Assembly: GCA_002310215.1 (NCBI GenBank)
Contig: DBYR01000033.1
Coordinates: 1-31,799, forward strand
DNA from: Bacteroidales bacterium UBA1181
GTDB lineage: Bacteria; Bacteroidota; Bacteroidia; Bacteroidales; Paludibacteraceae
Direction of reading: 5' to 3'
DNA length: 31,799 bases
Part shown: one piece after another, positions 19,201-26,005 of the stretch
Numbering within the stretch: the stretch's first letter is position 1
How the letters are laid out: the number at the start of each line of letters is the position of its first letter
The notes under the pieces: model-generated
What the model was told of the DNA's origin: nothing
What the model saw: only the letters and a program-made list of their open reading frames with translations
Database searches by the model: none
Translations under genes and position numbers: made by a program

Positions 19201-21881
19201 TAACTCCAATCATCTGTCACATCAAACTTTTTCCCAGACTGAGAGCAAGACATACTGGTATAAATAAGCAGAGTAGCACCACCACCCTCATGCACATGAA
19301 GGCCATCGCCAGCGCCACTTGCACCACCAGTATTTCCCTGGCCCTGTCCTCCTTCATTTCCACCACCATTCTCAGCATTTCCATTTCCTGTATACTGCTG
19401 TAAATGTTGTGTGATAGTAGCAAGCTGGTTAGCGAATTGGACAATAATTCTTTGATTGTACTTCTTTCCTGGACGAAGTGGGTCTTCCCCTTCGACCGTC
19501 GTCTCATGATAAATTTTCAAACGATCCTTATCGCCTCCCTGATAATAATACACATTCATATTCCACCCCGTTGAGCAATCCGCATCACCTGCGAAGCAAG
19601 TCAAATTAGGGTCATACATGTAATATGAAACGCGATAATTACCATAATCAATATACGCCTCATCCGCATCATGGAACAAGCGATAATATGCGATCAAATC
19701 CTGGGTACTAGATGGGTCGCTCAACGGCGAATGTCCATAGGAAAGACGCACACCCGGACGACCACCATTGATCCATCCCGCCTTAGCGGAATTCTCGAAA
19801 TGAATGGTAAACTGTGCAATATTGTCCGGATTGATTTGCTCCCTATTACATTTTTTCTCGATAGTCAATGCTCTCGCCACCACATCCACGCAATTACGTT
19901 CCATCACCGTTGTGATATTGTTCGGATATTCATCGGATGTCCAGCCAAAACCATTGTCGCAATACACTCTTGCGGATGTACAATACCGACCTTGTTCTAT
20001 ATCATTATTTAGCCGACAGACAATCTGGATACTATCCATAGTCGGATTAACTCCCGTAGCAGATTTGACGCCAGGAACAGTTCCTTTTTCCCAAACGACA
20101 GAATCGCCCACGACACTTCCCGCAGAAGTTTTCACTACCGTAAAACCCGCAGGGATGCCGAACTTCACCACCGTGTTTGCCGCATCCACAGAACCATAGT
20201 TCCTGATGGAAACGGTAAATGTCACCTCATCACCCGCAAAGGCGTATGTTTTGTCCACCTTATGGTAAACCTTCACATTCGCATTCGGCACCATCATAGA
20301 GGGTGCATGAAAGTTTCCTGACAAAACCAACATACCCAATAGTTTAAACCACTCATGGAAATAGTGAGGAGTAGATGTCTCATAAGATTTGAAATTCTCA
20401 TCATCCCATGCTATCACACAATGTCGGAACATCTGCCCCATCAATTCGAAGTCCTGTGAAACAATGGCTGCAGGCGAGCCACTGCCGTGAATCCAGTTCA
20501 GGGGGAAAGCATCTCCTATTTGTCCATCTAAATCCATTTTACTACGCAATGTATAAGGTCCAGAGAATGTCAAGCCTGTTTTACTCAAATCTCCGACAGG
20601 CACATCACATGAATTATTCCACGGAGCAGATTGTGGATTAGCCAAAAATTTCCCATAGCGCAACCCCATCTTTTTCTCATAATCATTGGTTCCATCAACT
20701 GTTTGATGAGCCACAGGATCCCACGTGTATTCGGGGTCGCCATGCCAAACATAATTCAATATAGTACGCCAACCTGCTCTAAAGTCTTCCGCAAAGTTCC
20801 CATAGCCAAAAGAAAATCGTTGATCTGAACCATCCATTTTAACCTCTCCACAAATCGGGATAGTTGTTTCACTTCTATTATATAACTGACCCATCAACCA
20901 ATCAGAGGAAGCTTCACAACGCCTACATTGGTCTATTTGCCAATCCGTGGATTTAGGATCCAACTCCAAAAACTTTCGATATTCATTAAAATAAGCTGGC
21001 GCAGAATAGTCAAAATACACATCTTGTCCACCACCATGCTCAGTGGTCATTCCCTTATAAGGTGTACCTCCTCCATTCGTTGACCAATTAGTTAATTGAC
21101 TTTGATGAGAACCACTTTTCAAATACCCATCAAATCCAACCACACCCGAGACATAAGTCGTATAATTAGAATTCGCATAAGGCACAGTATCCACCATTGC
21201 GCGAATATATTTCAAGGCCTCTTCCTTGTAATTCAATTCTCCGAAACGGGTCGTGATACCGGAATGTTCTCCCCATTGTTTTGCGGCGACAAGCAATGCC
21301 AATGCAATATCAACATCACCATCCGTTGCAGAGCCATCAGCAGCCGCATAATTTCCGATGGTCATTGCCGAACCCGATCTATTGCTACCAGCTCCATTTA
21401 AATTTTTCGAATAACCATCATATATATTTGTTCCGCCATCTACAAATCGATCCACACCTATAAACATACGATCATGCATACTCATATAGTACCCATCGAA
21501 ATAGGTCTTGTCACCCATAATGGCAGCTGGCAACAAATAATAACCATCACCCTCTGCGCAACTACAATGGTCTTCTGACACACTTGCATCCGGAATCAAG
21601 TACTGGACACCATCGACATCATATCCCTGCAACTTTGTGTTATTACAGATATGTTGCCACGCATCCAACATTCTTTTCTCCATTTCTGCATGAGTCACAC
21701 CCGGCGCATTGTGACTGGCCAATGACTTACGATCCGGTCCATAATCCAAAAATTGAGGAAACGGGAATGCCGGATCTCCCGAATTAACATGAGATTGCAC
21801 AACCGCATCCACTCTCGTTACCATCAACAGGAGCGACAATAGCGCAATCAGCCTTTTATGAATAGTTATAAAGCGAACCAT
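13287..21881 (-). CDS. Giant secreted GH8-like / DUF11 / Ig-repeat protein with T9SS type B sorting domain
   Basis: This 2,864-residue protein has a signal peptide (LIALLSLLLMVTRVDA). Residues about 30-530 resemble glycoside hydrolase family 8: CAEGDGYYLL with the putative acid Glu110, SATDGDVDIALALLVAAKQW with Asp187, and the segment DYSAPAYF (291-298). Conserved-repeat (DUF11) domains follow (about 540-670, 940-1070 and 1080-1370); the last is interrupted by a LamG/ConA-like insert (about 1110-1285). Ig-like domains occupy about 1390-2775, including a duplicated module. The last 87 residues (from IPDYFTPDGTGENDVW) are a canonical type B CTD, so the protein should be exported by the T9SS. 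The smaller neighbouring gene upstream is a paralogue of its first 1,000 residues. The GH8 assignment is by eye, and the substrate and activity are unproven. It has its own promoter and a downstream hairpin. Confidence 0.88.
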   Translation of the reverse strand: MVRFITIHKRLIALLSLLLMVTRVDAVVQSHVNSGDPAFPFPQFLDYGPDRKSLASHNAPGVTHAEMEKRMLDAWQHICNNTKLQGYDVDGVQYLIPDASVSEDHCSCAEGDGYYLLPAAIMGDKTYFDGYYMSMHDRMFIGVDRFVDGGTNIYDGYSKNLNGAGSNRSGSAMTIGNYAAADGSATDGDVDIALALLVAAKQWGEHSGITTRFGELNYKEEALKYIRAMVDTVPYANSNYTTYVSGVVGFDGYLKSGSHQSQLTNWSTNGGGTPYKGMTTEHGGGQDVYFDYSAPAYFNEYRKFLELDPKSTDWQIDQCRRCEASSDWLMGQLYNRSETTIPICGEVKMDGSDQRFSFGYGNFAEDFRAGWRTILNYVWHGDPEYTWDPVAHQTVDGTNDYEKKMGLRYGKFLANPQSAPWNNSCDVPVGDLSKTGLTFSGPYTLRSKMDLDGQIGDAFPLNWIHGSGSPAAIVSQDFELMGQMFRHCVIAWDDENFKSYETSTPHYFHEWFKLLGMLVLSGNFHAPSMMVPNANVKVYHKVDKTYAFAGDEVTFTVSIRNYGSVDAANTVVKFGIPAGFTVVKTSAGSVVGDSVVWEKGTVPGVKSATGVNPTMDSIQIVCRLNNDIEQGRYCTSARVYCDNGFGWTSDEYPNNITTVMERNCVDVVARALTIEKKCNREQINPDNIAQFTIHFENSAKAGWINGGRPGVRLSYGHSPLSDPSSTQDLIAYYRLFHDADEAYIDYGNYRVSYYMYDPNLTCFAGDADCSTGWNMNVYYYQGGDKDRLKIYHETTVEGEDPLRPGKKYNQRIIVQFANQLATITQHLQQYTGNGNAENGGGNEGGQGQGNTGGASGAGDGLHVHEGGGATLLIYTSMSCSQSGKKFDVTDDWSYDDAWASAGFDELHYPITDDHTDPNNEEGEKITTWDRHACGTAKKTVDRILVEEWDGYTWRRILGNGPLPGRDVYNVVVRDTLPVGMEFVEFVGACPLADYGGSWRTFKSADGRDVVEWTIDRMMINQVGDVVYNANVTFPSGKSCQTADEKIENKAWIWGDKESAIYDTANIVVTCSKVPDPIIPTTMTKEADKDNYEVGDDITYTIGYKQTHGAMFDKAEKMTSDWNLSQWSASGGVLTSTPNVSGTASFSKSKGNNCYVTMDVDPTSYAFFQMVFREGSSKPISVEINPQIQENQSQTLNVTVYEGGSVKMSTQEVIIKGNAHPFNIVADLSGDLLRLWVNKDTTVGPALSVSGLSLGVGNFALKNGGMGGASSHGSHKISNIHVHTDYAYDLSIVDLVPAEVEVDESSFQSFHNGSAAGTGKLLKGADGDSIVWTGLANNPIAFGDTFTVTWKGKVKECSEKIINLAKAKLLGYAHNKIMAQEVSGCGEACPLPNVTLTISDNEICAGDSATLVAGPTGSYTYMFFENGVLLDSTANNIFVTKPIAAGRYKYFVKVVSRLTLLPCYSPSDTLILSVEKLPKGSNFDLGTFCKGNADVTSMDKEIDNMIAEGVTYSWFDADDQPTTLPDINAITAPGDYNFSYSLSTQSGCESKTLGQLKFTVKEITPPTGTGVVSYLLGDTAANGSFDKNLIQQDPSVVDLDSDYTYIWFDENGQQLQGPPTPSVPSAGSTVTSNYYVKRTQPVGCVSDSLPVTVIVSGSSVPVPDNVTYCLNESALPISATASEVNNSTATWEVVYYDADGNELTSDADRTPSTATAGTITYYVSQREVGNPTNESGKVPLTVTVVEITTPDISMNRTQYCKGEEYEQLQVKSTSSLYDANKSSFSWSVDGQSVTGVPLAQTQTEVVSYGVVERYEIDANHVCVSDTAKFAVQSTFVPVATGSLSVNYLKQEAAADGSFESLLTKDPSAVSASDNTDYELVWYDKDLNELGTTDPTPMKDNSWEENKDVNLVYFVKQRHKDSGCLSDTVRVSVIISDALVPNTFPMNYCHHAKASSLEYSASINTNKGQVKDIDYELVWFSPEDNYAAPLATAPVPSTETVGVTIYKVAQKQKSDGSVSSKADVKVTVFPNPEIKVDALPQTCGEEIDITKYIHLANVEDTSTLYFYANKGCSNRLSDAELSLAQSKVFYANAYYTIFSEPNIVGVCSSDTMEVNATIDDLSNLVVDAPSSVCPNGDIHLKASATSTTATVSYVWSGDATGNDDVLDTKDETGIFGKVYKYVLTASAGACRLDTTVFVTVGRGELTGDVLANGQATHNFKTCGGETIELSTTHEGTDYKWTDLSGNSVGDSKNVSVSPTATTTYVVSLVNKCETSDTIVVEVYPLSLTADFSLLDTTICENLSASAALTITGYDASMPGAYIKWLKDNNELTEFAGQTSLQLDNVRKSDGGEYTYEVSNGICLAKTTDVKTTAKLNVQPFVTFDEPATVEVPHGGSAELTISGLTPSDATVTWSGTTHSGSGNPFEVTDMVSDELFTVTLSADGYCDSETELQVLVDAKAVVSISVSADIVCVEDGVTVTADTTGTGHLMHPDLYQLTWYSLDEEGNLSKLTGNDVELKDYPQASVSYFAEVTYGSQKATSDTLSVEIVTPAIYTVTEDAVSCSGDEVTIEVSSDDADVEVEWTEDGSKDPSIVVAPTESRSYEFTISKKGLCPVKDQIPVSVKEKPSITMDEEKTVCEGSDIVISPTVTGKEYSGFEWTDPEGTVVSTDLKLVMAPTMSGAYTLLVETASCGNASASIQVKVIPTPVLYIDSLSFSSRKVEVVSGGAGMFEYKMDNQDWQTDNLYDNLAFNVLHTAYARDEMGCVGMTVFNVTQPPVPIPDYFTPDGTGENDVWDLTPIMDAYPKTTVKIFDRTGKVVAELEGSEADWDGTYNGNPLPSTDYWYLINVPEIRQQFTGHFTLIRSK
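15798..17447 (-). repeat. Duplicated three-domain Ig module within the giant GH8-like protein
   Basis: Residues about 1479-1745 and 1746-2028 have the same order of segments. YLLGDTAANGSFDKNLIQQD corresponds to YLKQEAAADGSFESLLTKD, CVSDSLPVTVIVSG to CLSDTVRVSVIISD, VTYCLNESA to MNYCHHAKA, and ITYYVSQRE to TIYKVAQKQ. The period is about 270-280 residues. The copies are strongly diverged, so the duplication is old. Confidence 0.65.
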
Positions 21882-21928
21882 GGTTGAATAATATTTTCGT
21901 TTAACCTATTATATAAAATACTAAGTTG

Positions 21929-21936
21929 CAAATATA
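21929..21936 (-). promoter_or_regulatory. Promoter (-7 element) of the giant GH8-like gene
   Basis: The minus strand reads TATATTTG, a full TAnnTTTG match, 47 nt before the ATG at 21881. The upstream -33 region has no clear TTG. The 227-nt gap (21882-22108) also contains a small hairpin, CCCGT/ACGGG at 22054-22068, without a T tract. The giant gene is therefore probably transcribed independently of the gene before it. Confidence 0.5.
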
Positions 21937-22108
21937 GCATTTCCTTTGAAAGTTTAAAACATTTTAACATACGATTTCTGAGGAGCGCAGACTGTGCCCT
22001 CCCCCAAAAACTTTCATACACCTTTCTAACGTTCATCACACCTCTTATTTTAGCCCGTACTACACGGGAATACATTTACACTTTATCATGCGGGGAACGA
22101 CATACCCG

Positions 22109-25100
22109 TTATTCCTCTACCGCCTTCACCATCTTCTTGTCACCGACCACGTAGACGCCCGGCATCAAGCCCTTCAACGCCTCCGCCTCGAGGACATGCT
22201 TTCTCACAAGGACACCTAAGCTGTTATAGACATCCACATACGGATTGTCCGACGGCACAAGAGAGACCCCTGTACCCTCCTTGTCGACAATGATCAACGG
22301 TGCGGAGCTGACCGACTCCCTGTCGCTTGTGGCATGGCTTCCGCATGCGATCTTTTTAGCATCACCTCCCACGTACTTGCACTGGTAGGAGAATCCATCC
22401 TTCGTGCCTAAGTCCATGCTTCCCGCGGAGTAGGTCACGATACCCGCATAAGGCTTACCATCAGCAGGTTGGAACGTCGCGGAAGTTTTCTCGTCCATAA
22501 ACTTGACGAACTCGAAGCCCAACGGAATGGTGTCGGTCACCATGACATTCTTCGCCACATCACCGTTCACGAACGGGCTATTGCCTAGGATCTTACGCCA
22601 CACATAGCCATCGAACTCCTCCACCAAGACATTCTTCGTGAGTTTCGACACGCCGTCGCAAGCCGTCCGCAAGAGGCGGTCCACCGGCTGAGGCTCCTCC
22701 GAGGATTGGTAGGAAGGCGTGACCGGGAAATAATAGCCTTCGTCACTGTCATTGATCAATTGGGAGAAGCCCGCCTTCCAATCGAGTGTCTTCCAACTCG
22801 CGTCATAGAAACGGGCCACCACACGCAACGGGTACTTCGTCCCCTCGCAATTGAACTTGGCGGCTCCGGCCATCTCGTTCAGATAGTAAGTGGAGACAGC
22901 CAGGGCATGAGGGAATTGCACGGAGAACATACGGGTGCCATCCGCCAAGACCTCATCCTTAAAGACGAAATCGTTAGCGTTCGTGCCCATCGTCGCGCCA
23001 TTCTGCGTGCCCTCGATCAGGTCGAACGAGCACTGGAGGTTGGTCGCGTCCTTCAAATCCTTGAAGACCGTGACACGATAGTTGCCATTGTCGATATAAG
23101 GCTCCACCGCATCATGGTAGATCTTGAACATCAGGTTATATTGCGCGCCCTTCACCTCGTCGGCCAACGCCACGTTGACGTCCGGTCGTCCGCCCGTCAG
23201 CCAAGGGATCGTGTCGTTCGAGAGGTTCACGCTAAAGGTGACAACATCGTTCTTCTCCACCTCCGTCACGTCCGACGTCTTGGCTATCGTGAGGTTCGTA
23301 GGGATCACCTCGATCAGGTTGCGCTGCATCGTCGCCGTGACATAGTTCGGGTAGAGGTTCGTCTTCGAGCCCAATCCGTTGGCGCAGGAAATCTCAGCGG
23401 AGGCCTGGTAGCGACCAGACGCACCACTCTTCGCCACGCATCGGTAAGAGACCGTTCCGATAGTCTTCGAGAGGTTCGGAGCGGAGAAGTCGATCGCCTC
23501 GCCCACCATCTCATCGCTCTTCAGACCCGCCACTTGGTCCATGGTCCACGTCACCGTATGGGTCGCGGCATCATACGTACCGCCATTGTCCGCATCCAAG
23601 AAATAGAAATCGGTCGGCACATTCTCCACGATAACGACGCTTCGCGCATCCACGGAGCCATAGTTACGGTAGGAGAGCAGGTAGGTGACCGTATCCCCCA
23701 CATGGCAGCAGGACATGCTATCCTTCAATGCCCGATAGATCTTCAGGTTAGGCTGCGCCTTCATTTGGGAAGGCGCAGGATAGTTACCCGTCAGGGCCAT
23801 CAGACCCGTTTGGCGGAACCATCCGCTCATATAGTTGGAGATCCACTGTTTGTCGGTTGTTTGTCCGGCAGCGTCCCAGTTCTCGTAGATCACCTTGAAC
23901 AGGTCGCCCATCAGATCATAATCCTGAACACCGATTGCGGCGAAAGCGGCGGCTCCCTTCTGCATACCCAATGCGGAAGTGTTCTTATCGTCGAGGGTAG
24001 CACCCGTCATCGGATCGATCTGCCAGCCCATCATCCTCGGGCCCGAATAAGGGATCTTCTTATCCCCCTTCGTGTAGCAAGTGGATCCAGAGCCCCAATG
24101 GGCAGGGTCGCGCATGTAGTCGGACAATTTCACCGCCGCATCGTATTCATATTTGTTCGCACCCTCCTCGACTTGGTGGGAGACTGGGTTCCAAGAGTAG
24201 TCGGGATTACCATGCCAGACATAGTTGCTGATGGTACGCCAAGGGCAACGATAGTCCTCACCGTCCTGGAAGTTGGAGTAGGTGGTTTGGCTACCGTCAC
24301 GGCTGCAAGTGTTCCAGCCAGCGGTAGGCAAAGAGGTTTTGTTCTTACTAATCAAATCGTTGATCAACCAGTCGGAAGAGGCTTCACCACGGCGGTATTG
24401 CTCAGCCTCCCACTCTGCGGTGGCACCGATCTCATCCTTCAGGGAAAGGATCAGGTCGTGGAACTCACGGAAATAGGCGGGTGCGCAATAGTCGATATGC
24501 TGTTGTTCTCCACCCTCTTTCGCATAGAGAGGATAGACAGGGACACCATTCCATTCGATGTAGTTCTCCTTCTGCAAAGCCCAGTCCGTCAACTCCTTCC
24601 AAGTATCGCCACCCCTCATATAGCCGTCCAGACCGATCAGACCCGTATTGACGGGGCGAGGGTTCTTATCAGGGTTACTGGTGCTCATCGCCACCAGACC
24701 ACGCACCACATTGATCATCTCCTGCTTATAGCTGATAGGGTTTCCGCAAGCATCCTTGACGATCTCCCCCTTATCGTTCCGCATGAACTCACCCCACTGC
24801 TTATAGGCGACATAGAGCGCGAGCGCCACATCGACGTCACCGTCCGCCGCCGTGTTGCCGCCCTCGTCCGCGCCGTCACTGATGGCGAATTCACCATAAG
24901 GATAGTTAGGCGCATTATCGGTACAATCCTTGTATCGTTTCGTATGCACGCGACGCTTGTCGTGCGTGCACATCCAGTAGCCGTCGAACGTCACCTTGTC
25001 CGCCATGTAGGCAGCGGCCAGCAAAGCGTAGCCATCGCCCTCGGAACAGTCGTAGGCGGCCTTGTAAGGGGTCCAGATATATTTTATGCCCTCATGTTCA

Positions 25101-25351
25101 TCGCCCGTGTATTCAAACTCGTTCGCATGCTGTTGGTAAGCCGTACGGATAAGTTGTTCCATCTCGGCATGGGTCAGACCCTCCGGGTTATTCGTTCCCA
25201 GGTTTCCGCCACACGCATACTCCAAGAACTGTGGGAAGGGATAGGCAGGATTACCCGAGTTGATATGGACAGGAACGGCGGCGGAAGAAGCCAACGTCCC
25301 GAAGCACAAACCGGCGCACAACGCCAACGATTTCTTTAGACAACGATTCAT
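22109..25351 (-). CDS. Secreted GH8-like / DUF11 protein with T9SS type A sorting tail
   Basis: The ATG at 25351 (MNRCLKKSLALCAGLCFG) is preferred to that at 25360; residue numbers here use the longer 1,083-residue reading. A signal peptide is followed by a GH8-like region (about 29-535). It contains CSEGDGYALLAAAYMADK (putative acid Glu107), TAADGDVDVALALYVAYKQW (Asp173), HIDYCAPAYFREF and RRGEASSDWL. DUF11-like domains follow (about 550-690 and about 930-990). The last 49 residues match a type A Por sorting tail: VDVYNSLGVLVRKH, then LMPGVYVVGDKKMVK. The whole protein aligns by eye with the first 1,000 residues of the giant encoded downstream, apart from this tail. It lies 48 nt after a WbqC-like gene on the same strand, with a small AGGGG/CCCCT hairpin (25382-25395) between. 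The likely role is a secreted, surface-attached polysaccharide-active protein; catalysis is unproven. Confidence 0.87.
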   Translation of the reverse strand: MNRCLKKSLALCAGLCFGTLASSAAVPVHINSGNPAYPFPQFLEYACGGNLGTNNPEGLTHAEMEQLIRTAYQQHANEFEYTGDEHEGIKYIWTPYKAAYDCSEGDGYALLAAAYMADKVTFDGYWMCTHDKRRVHTKRYKDCTDNAPNYPYGEFAISDGADEGGNTAADGDVDVALALYVAYKQWGEFMRNDKGEIVKDACGNPISYKQEMINVVRGLVAMSTSNPDKNPRPVNTGLIGLDGYMRGGDTWKELTDWALQKENYIEWNGVPVYPLYAKEGGEQQHIDYCAPAYFREFHDLILSLKDEIGATAEWEAEQYRRGEASSDWLINDLISKNKTSLPTAGWNTCSRDGSQTTYSNFQDGEDYRCPWRTISNYVWHGNPDYSWNPVSHQVEEGANKYEYDAAVKLSDYMRDPAHWGSGSTCYTKGDKKIPYSGPRMMGWQIDPMTGATLDDKNTSALGMQKGAAAFAAIGVQDYDLMGDLFKVIYENWDAAGQTTDKQWISNYMSGWFRQTGLMALTGNYPAPSQMKAQPNLKIYRALKDSMSCCHVGDTVTYLLSYRNYGSVDARSVVIVENVPTDFYFLDADNGGTYDAATHTVTWTMDQVAGLKSDEMVGEAIDFSAPNLSKTIGTVSYRCVAKSGASGRYQASAEISCANGLGSKTNLYPNYVTATMQRNLIEVIPTNLTIAKTSDVTEVEKNDVVTFSVNLSNDTIPWLTGGRPDVNVALADEVKGAQYNLMFKIYHDAVEPYIDNGNYRVTVFKDLKDATNLQCSFDLIEGTQNGATMGTNANDFVFKDEVLADGTRMFSVQFPHALAVSTYYLNEMAGAAKFNCEGTKYPLRVVARFYDASWKTLDWKAGFSQLINDSDEGYYFPVTPSYQSSEEPQPVDRLLRTACDGVSKLTKNVLVEEFDGYVWRKILGNSPFVNGDVAKNVMVTDTIPLGFEFVKFMDEKTSATFQPADGKPYAGIVTYSAGSMDLGTKDGFSYQCKYVGGDAKKIACGSHATSDRESVSSAPLIIVDKEGTGVSLVPSDNPYVDVYNSLGVLVRKHVLEAEALKGLMPGVYVVGDKKMVKAVEE

Positions 25352-25399
25352 AATGGTCACAATTTTATACTTATATAAGCGAGGGGATCACCCCTTCGG

Positions 25400-26002
25400 T
25401 CATTTCAAATAAAGGATGGACTCGGGGCCCATATTGAACAACAGATCCAGCACGCTCATGTCAGGCACGAAGCCGAACTTCTGGTCGAAGACCTGATAGT
25501 AAGGCCTCAACGGGAGGGAAGACTCTGTTTTGGGGGAGAAAGCCTCCCGCAAATCTTGGCAAGAGGGTTCCGTCAGATAATCGTCCGTCAAGGAGAGCTC
25601 CGGCTTCAGTCCGATCAGCTCCATCACGACCCGCATCAGCTCCATGTTCAGATCGATGAGGAACTCCGTCTTCTTCGTGTAGAAAGGCTCGAAATCATCC
25701 CTATAGTACTCGAAGAAAGGCGAAGAGTTATAAGCCGAGGCGATCGCCCGCCAGTGCACCTGTTGCCAGTTCTCCACGTAAGCGATCCGCAGATCCTTCA
25801 CGCACATCTTTCCACCCGTGTTGACCACCGGCACAGAGAGGTCCATCACCCCGTTGCCCGTCAGGATCCTACAGCGGTTGCGGTAGGTCTGTTTATGGTA
25901 ATGGTCGTACTGTTCGATGCGCACATGGTCAGCCGAAGCGACCGCCTGGTAATAGGAGACGGGGCCCAAGTAGGCGGAAGACAACAGAAGATTCTCGTCC
26001 AT
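25400..26002 (-). CDS. WbqC-family protein
   Basis: This is a 200-residue cytoplasmic protein without signal peptide or membrane segment. The N-terminus LLLSSAYLGPVSYYQAVASA, the phrase YRNRCRILTGNGVMDLSVPV and the later NWQQVHWRAIASAYNSSPFF are the typical WbqC-like landmarks (an HxxY..Y..R..I pattern early, then a WxxxHWxxIxxAY block). The family was named from O-antigen clusters, but its biochemical role is unknown; members are common in Bacteroidales. It begins 3 nt after the stop of the Big_5 lipoprotein gene, so the two are almost certainly co-transcribed. It may share that transcript with the GH8-like gene that follows. Confidence 0.88.
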   Translation of the reverse strand: MDENLLLSSAYLGPVSYYQAVASADHVRIEQYDHYHKQTYRNRCRILTGNGVMDLSVPVVNTGGKMCVKDLRIAYVENWQQVHWRAIASAYNSSPFFEYYRDDFEPFYTKKTEFLIDLNMELMRVVMELIGLKPELSLTDDYLTEPSCQDLREAFSPKTESSLPLRPYYQVFDQKFGFVPDMSVLDLLFNMGPESILYLK

Positions 26003-26005
26003 GAG

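Noticed and set aside
22054..22068. CCCGT/ACGGG hairpin as terminator of the 1,080-residue GH8-like gene
   Set aside because: The stem is 5 bp and no T tract follows on the minus strand, so it is mentioned only within the promoter entry.
22706..25339. An 877-codon open frame on the plus strand opposite the GH8-like gene
   Set aside because: Its translation is rich in Arg, His, Val, Ile and Leu with no recognisable domain or signal peptide, which is typical of the antisense of a well-used coding frame. The minus strand carries a clear domain-bearing protein.
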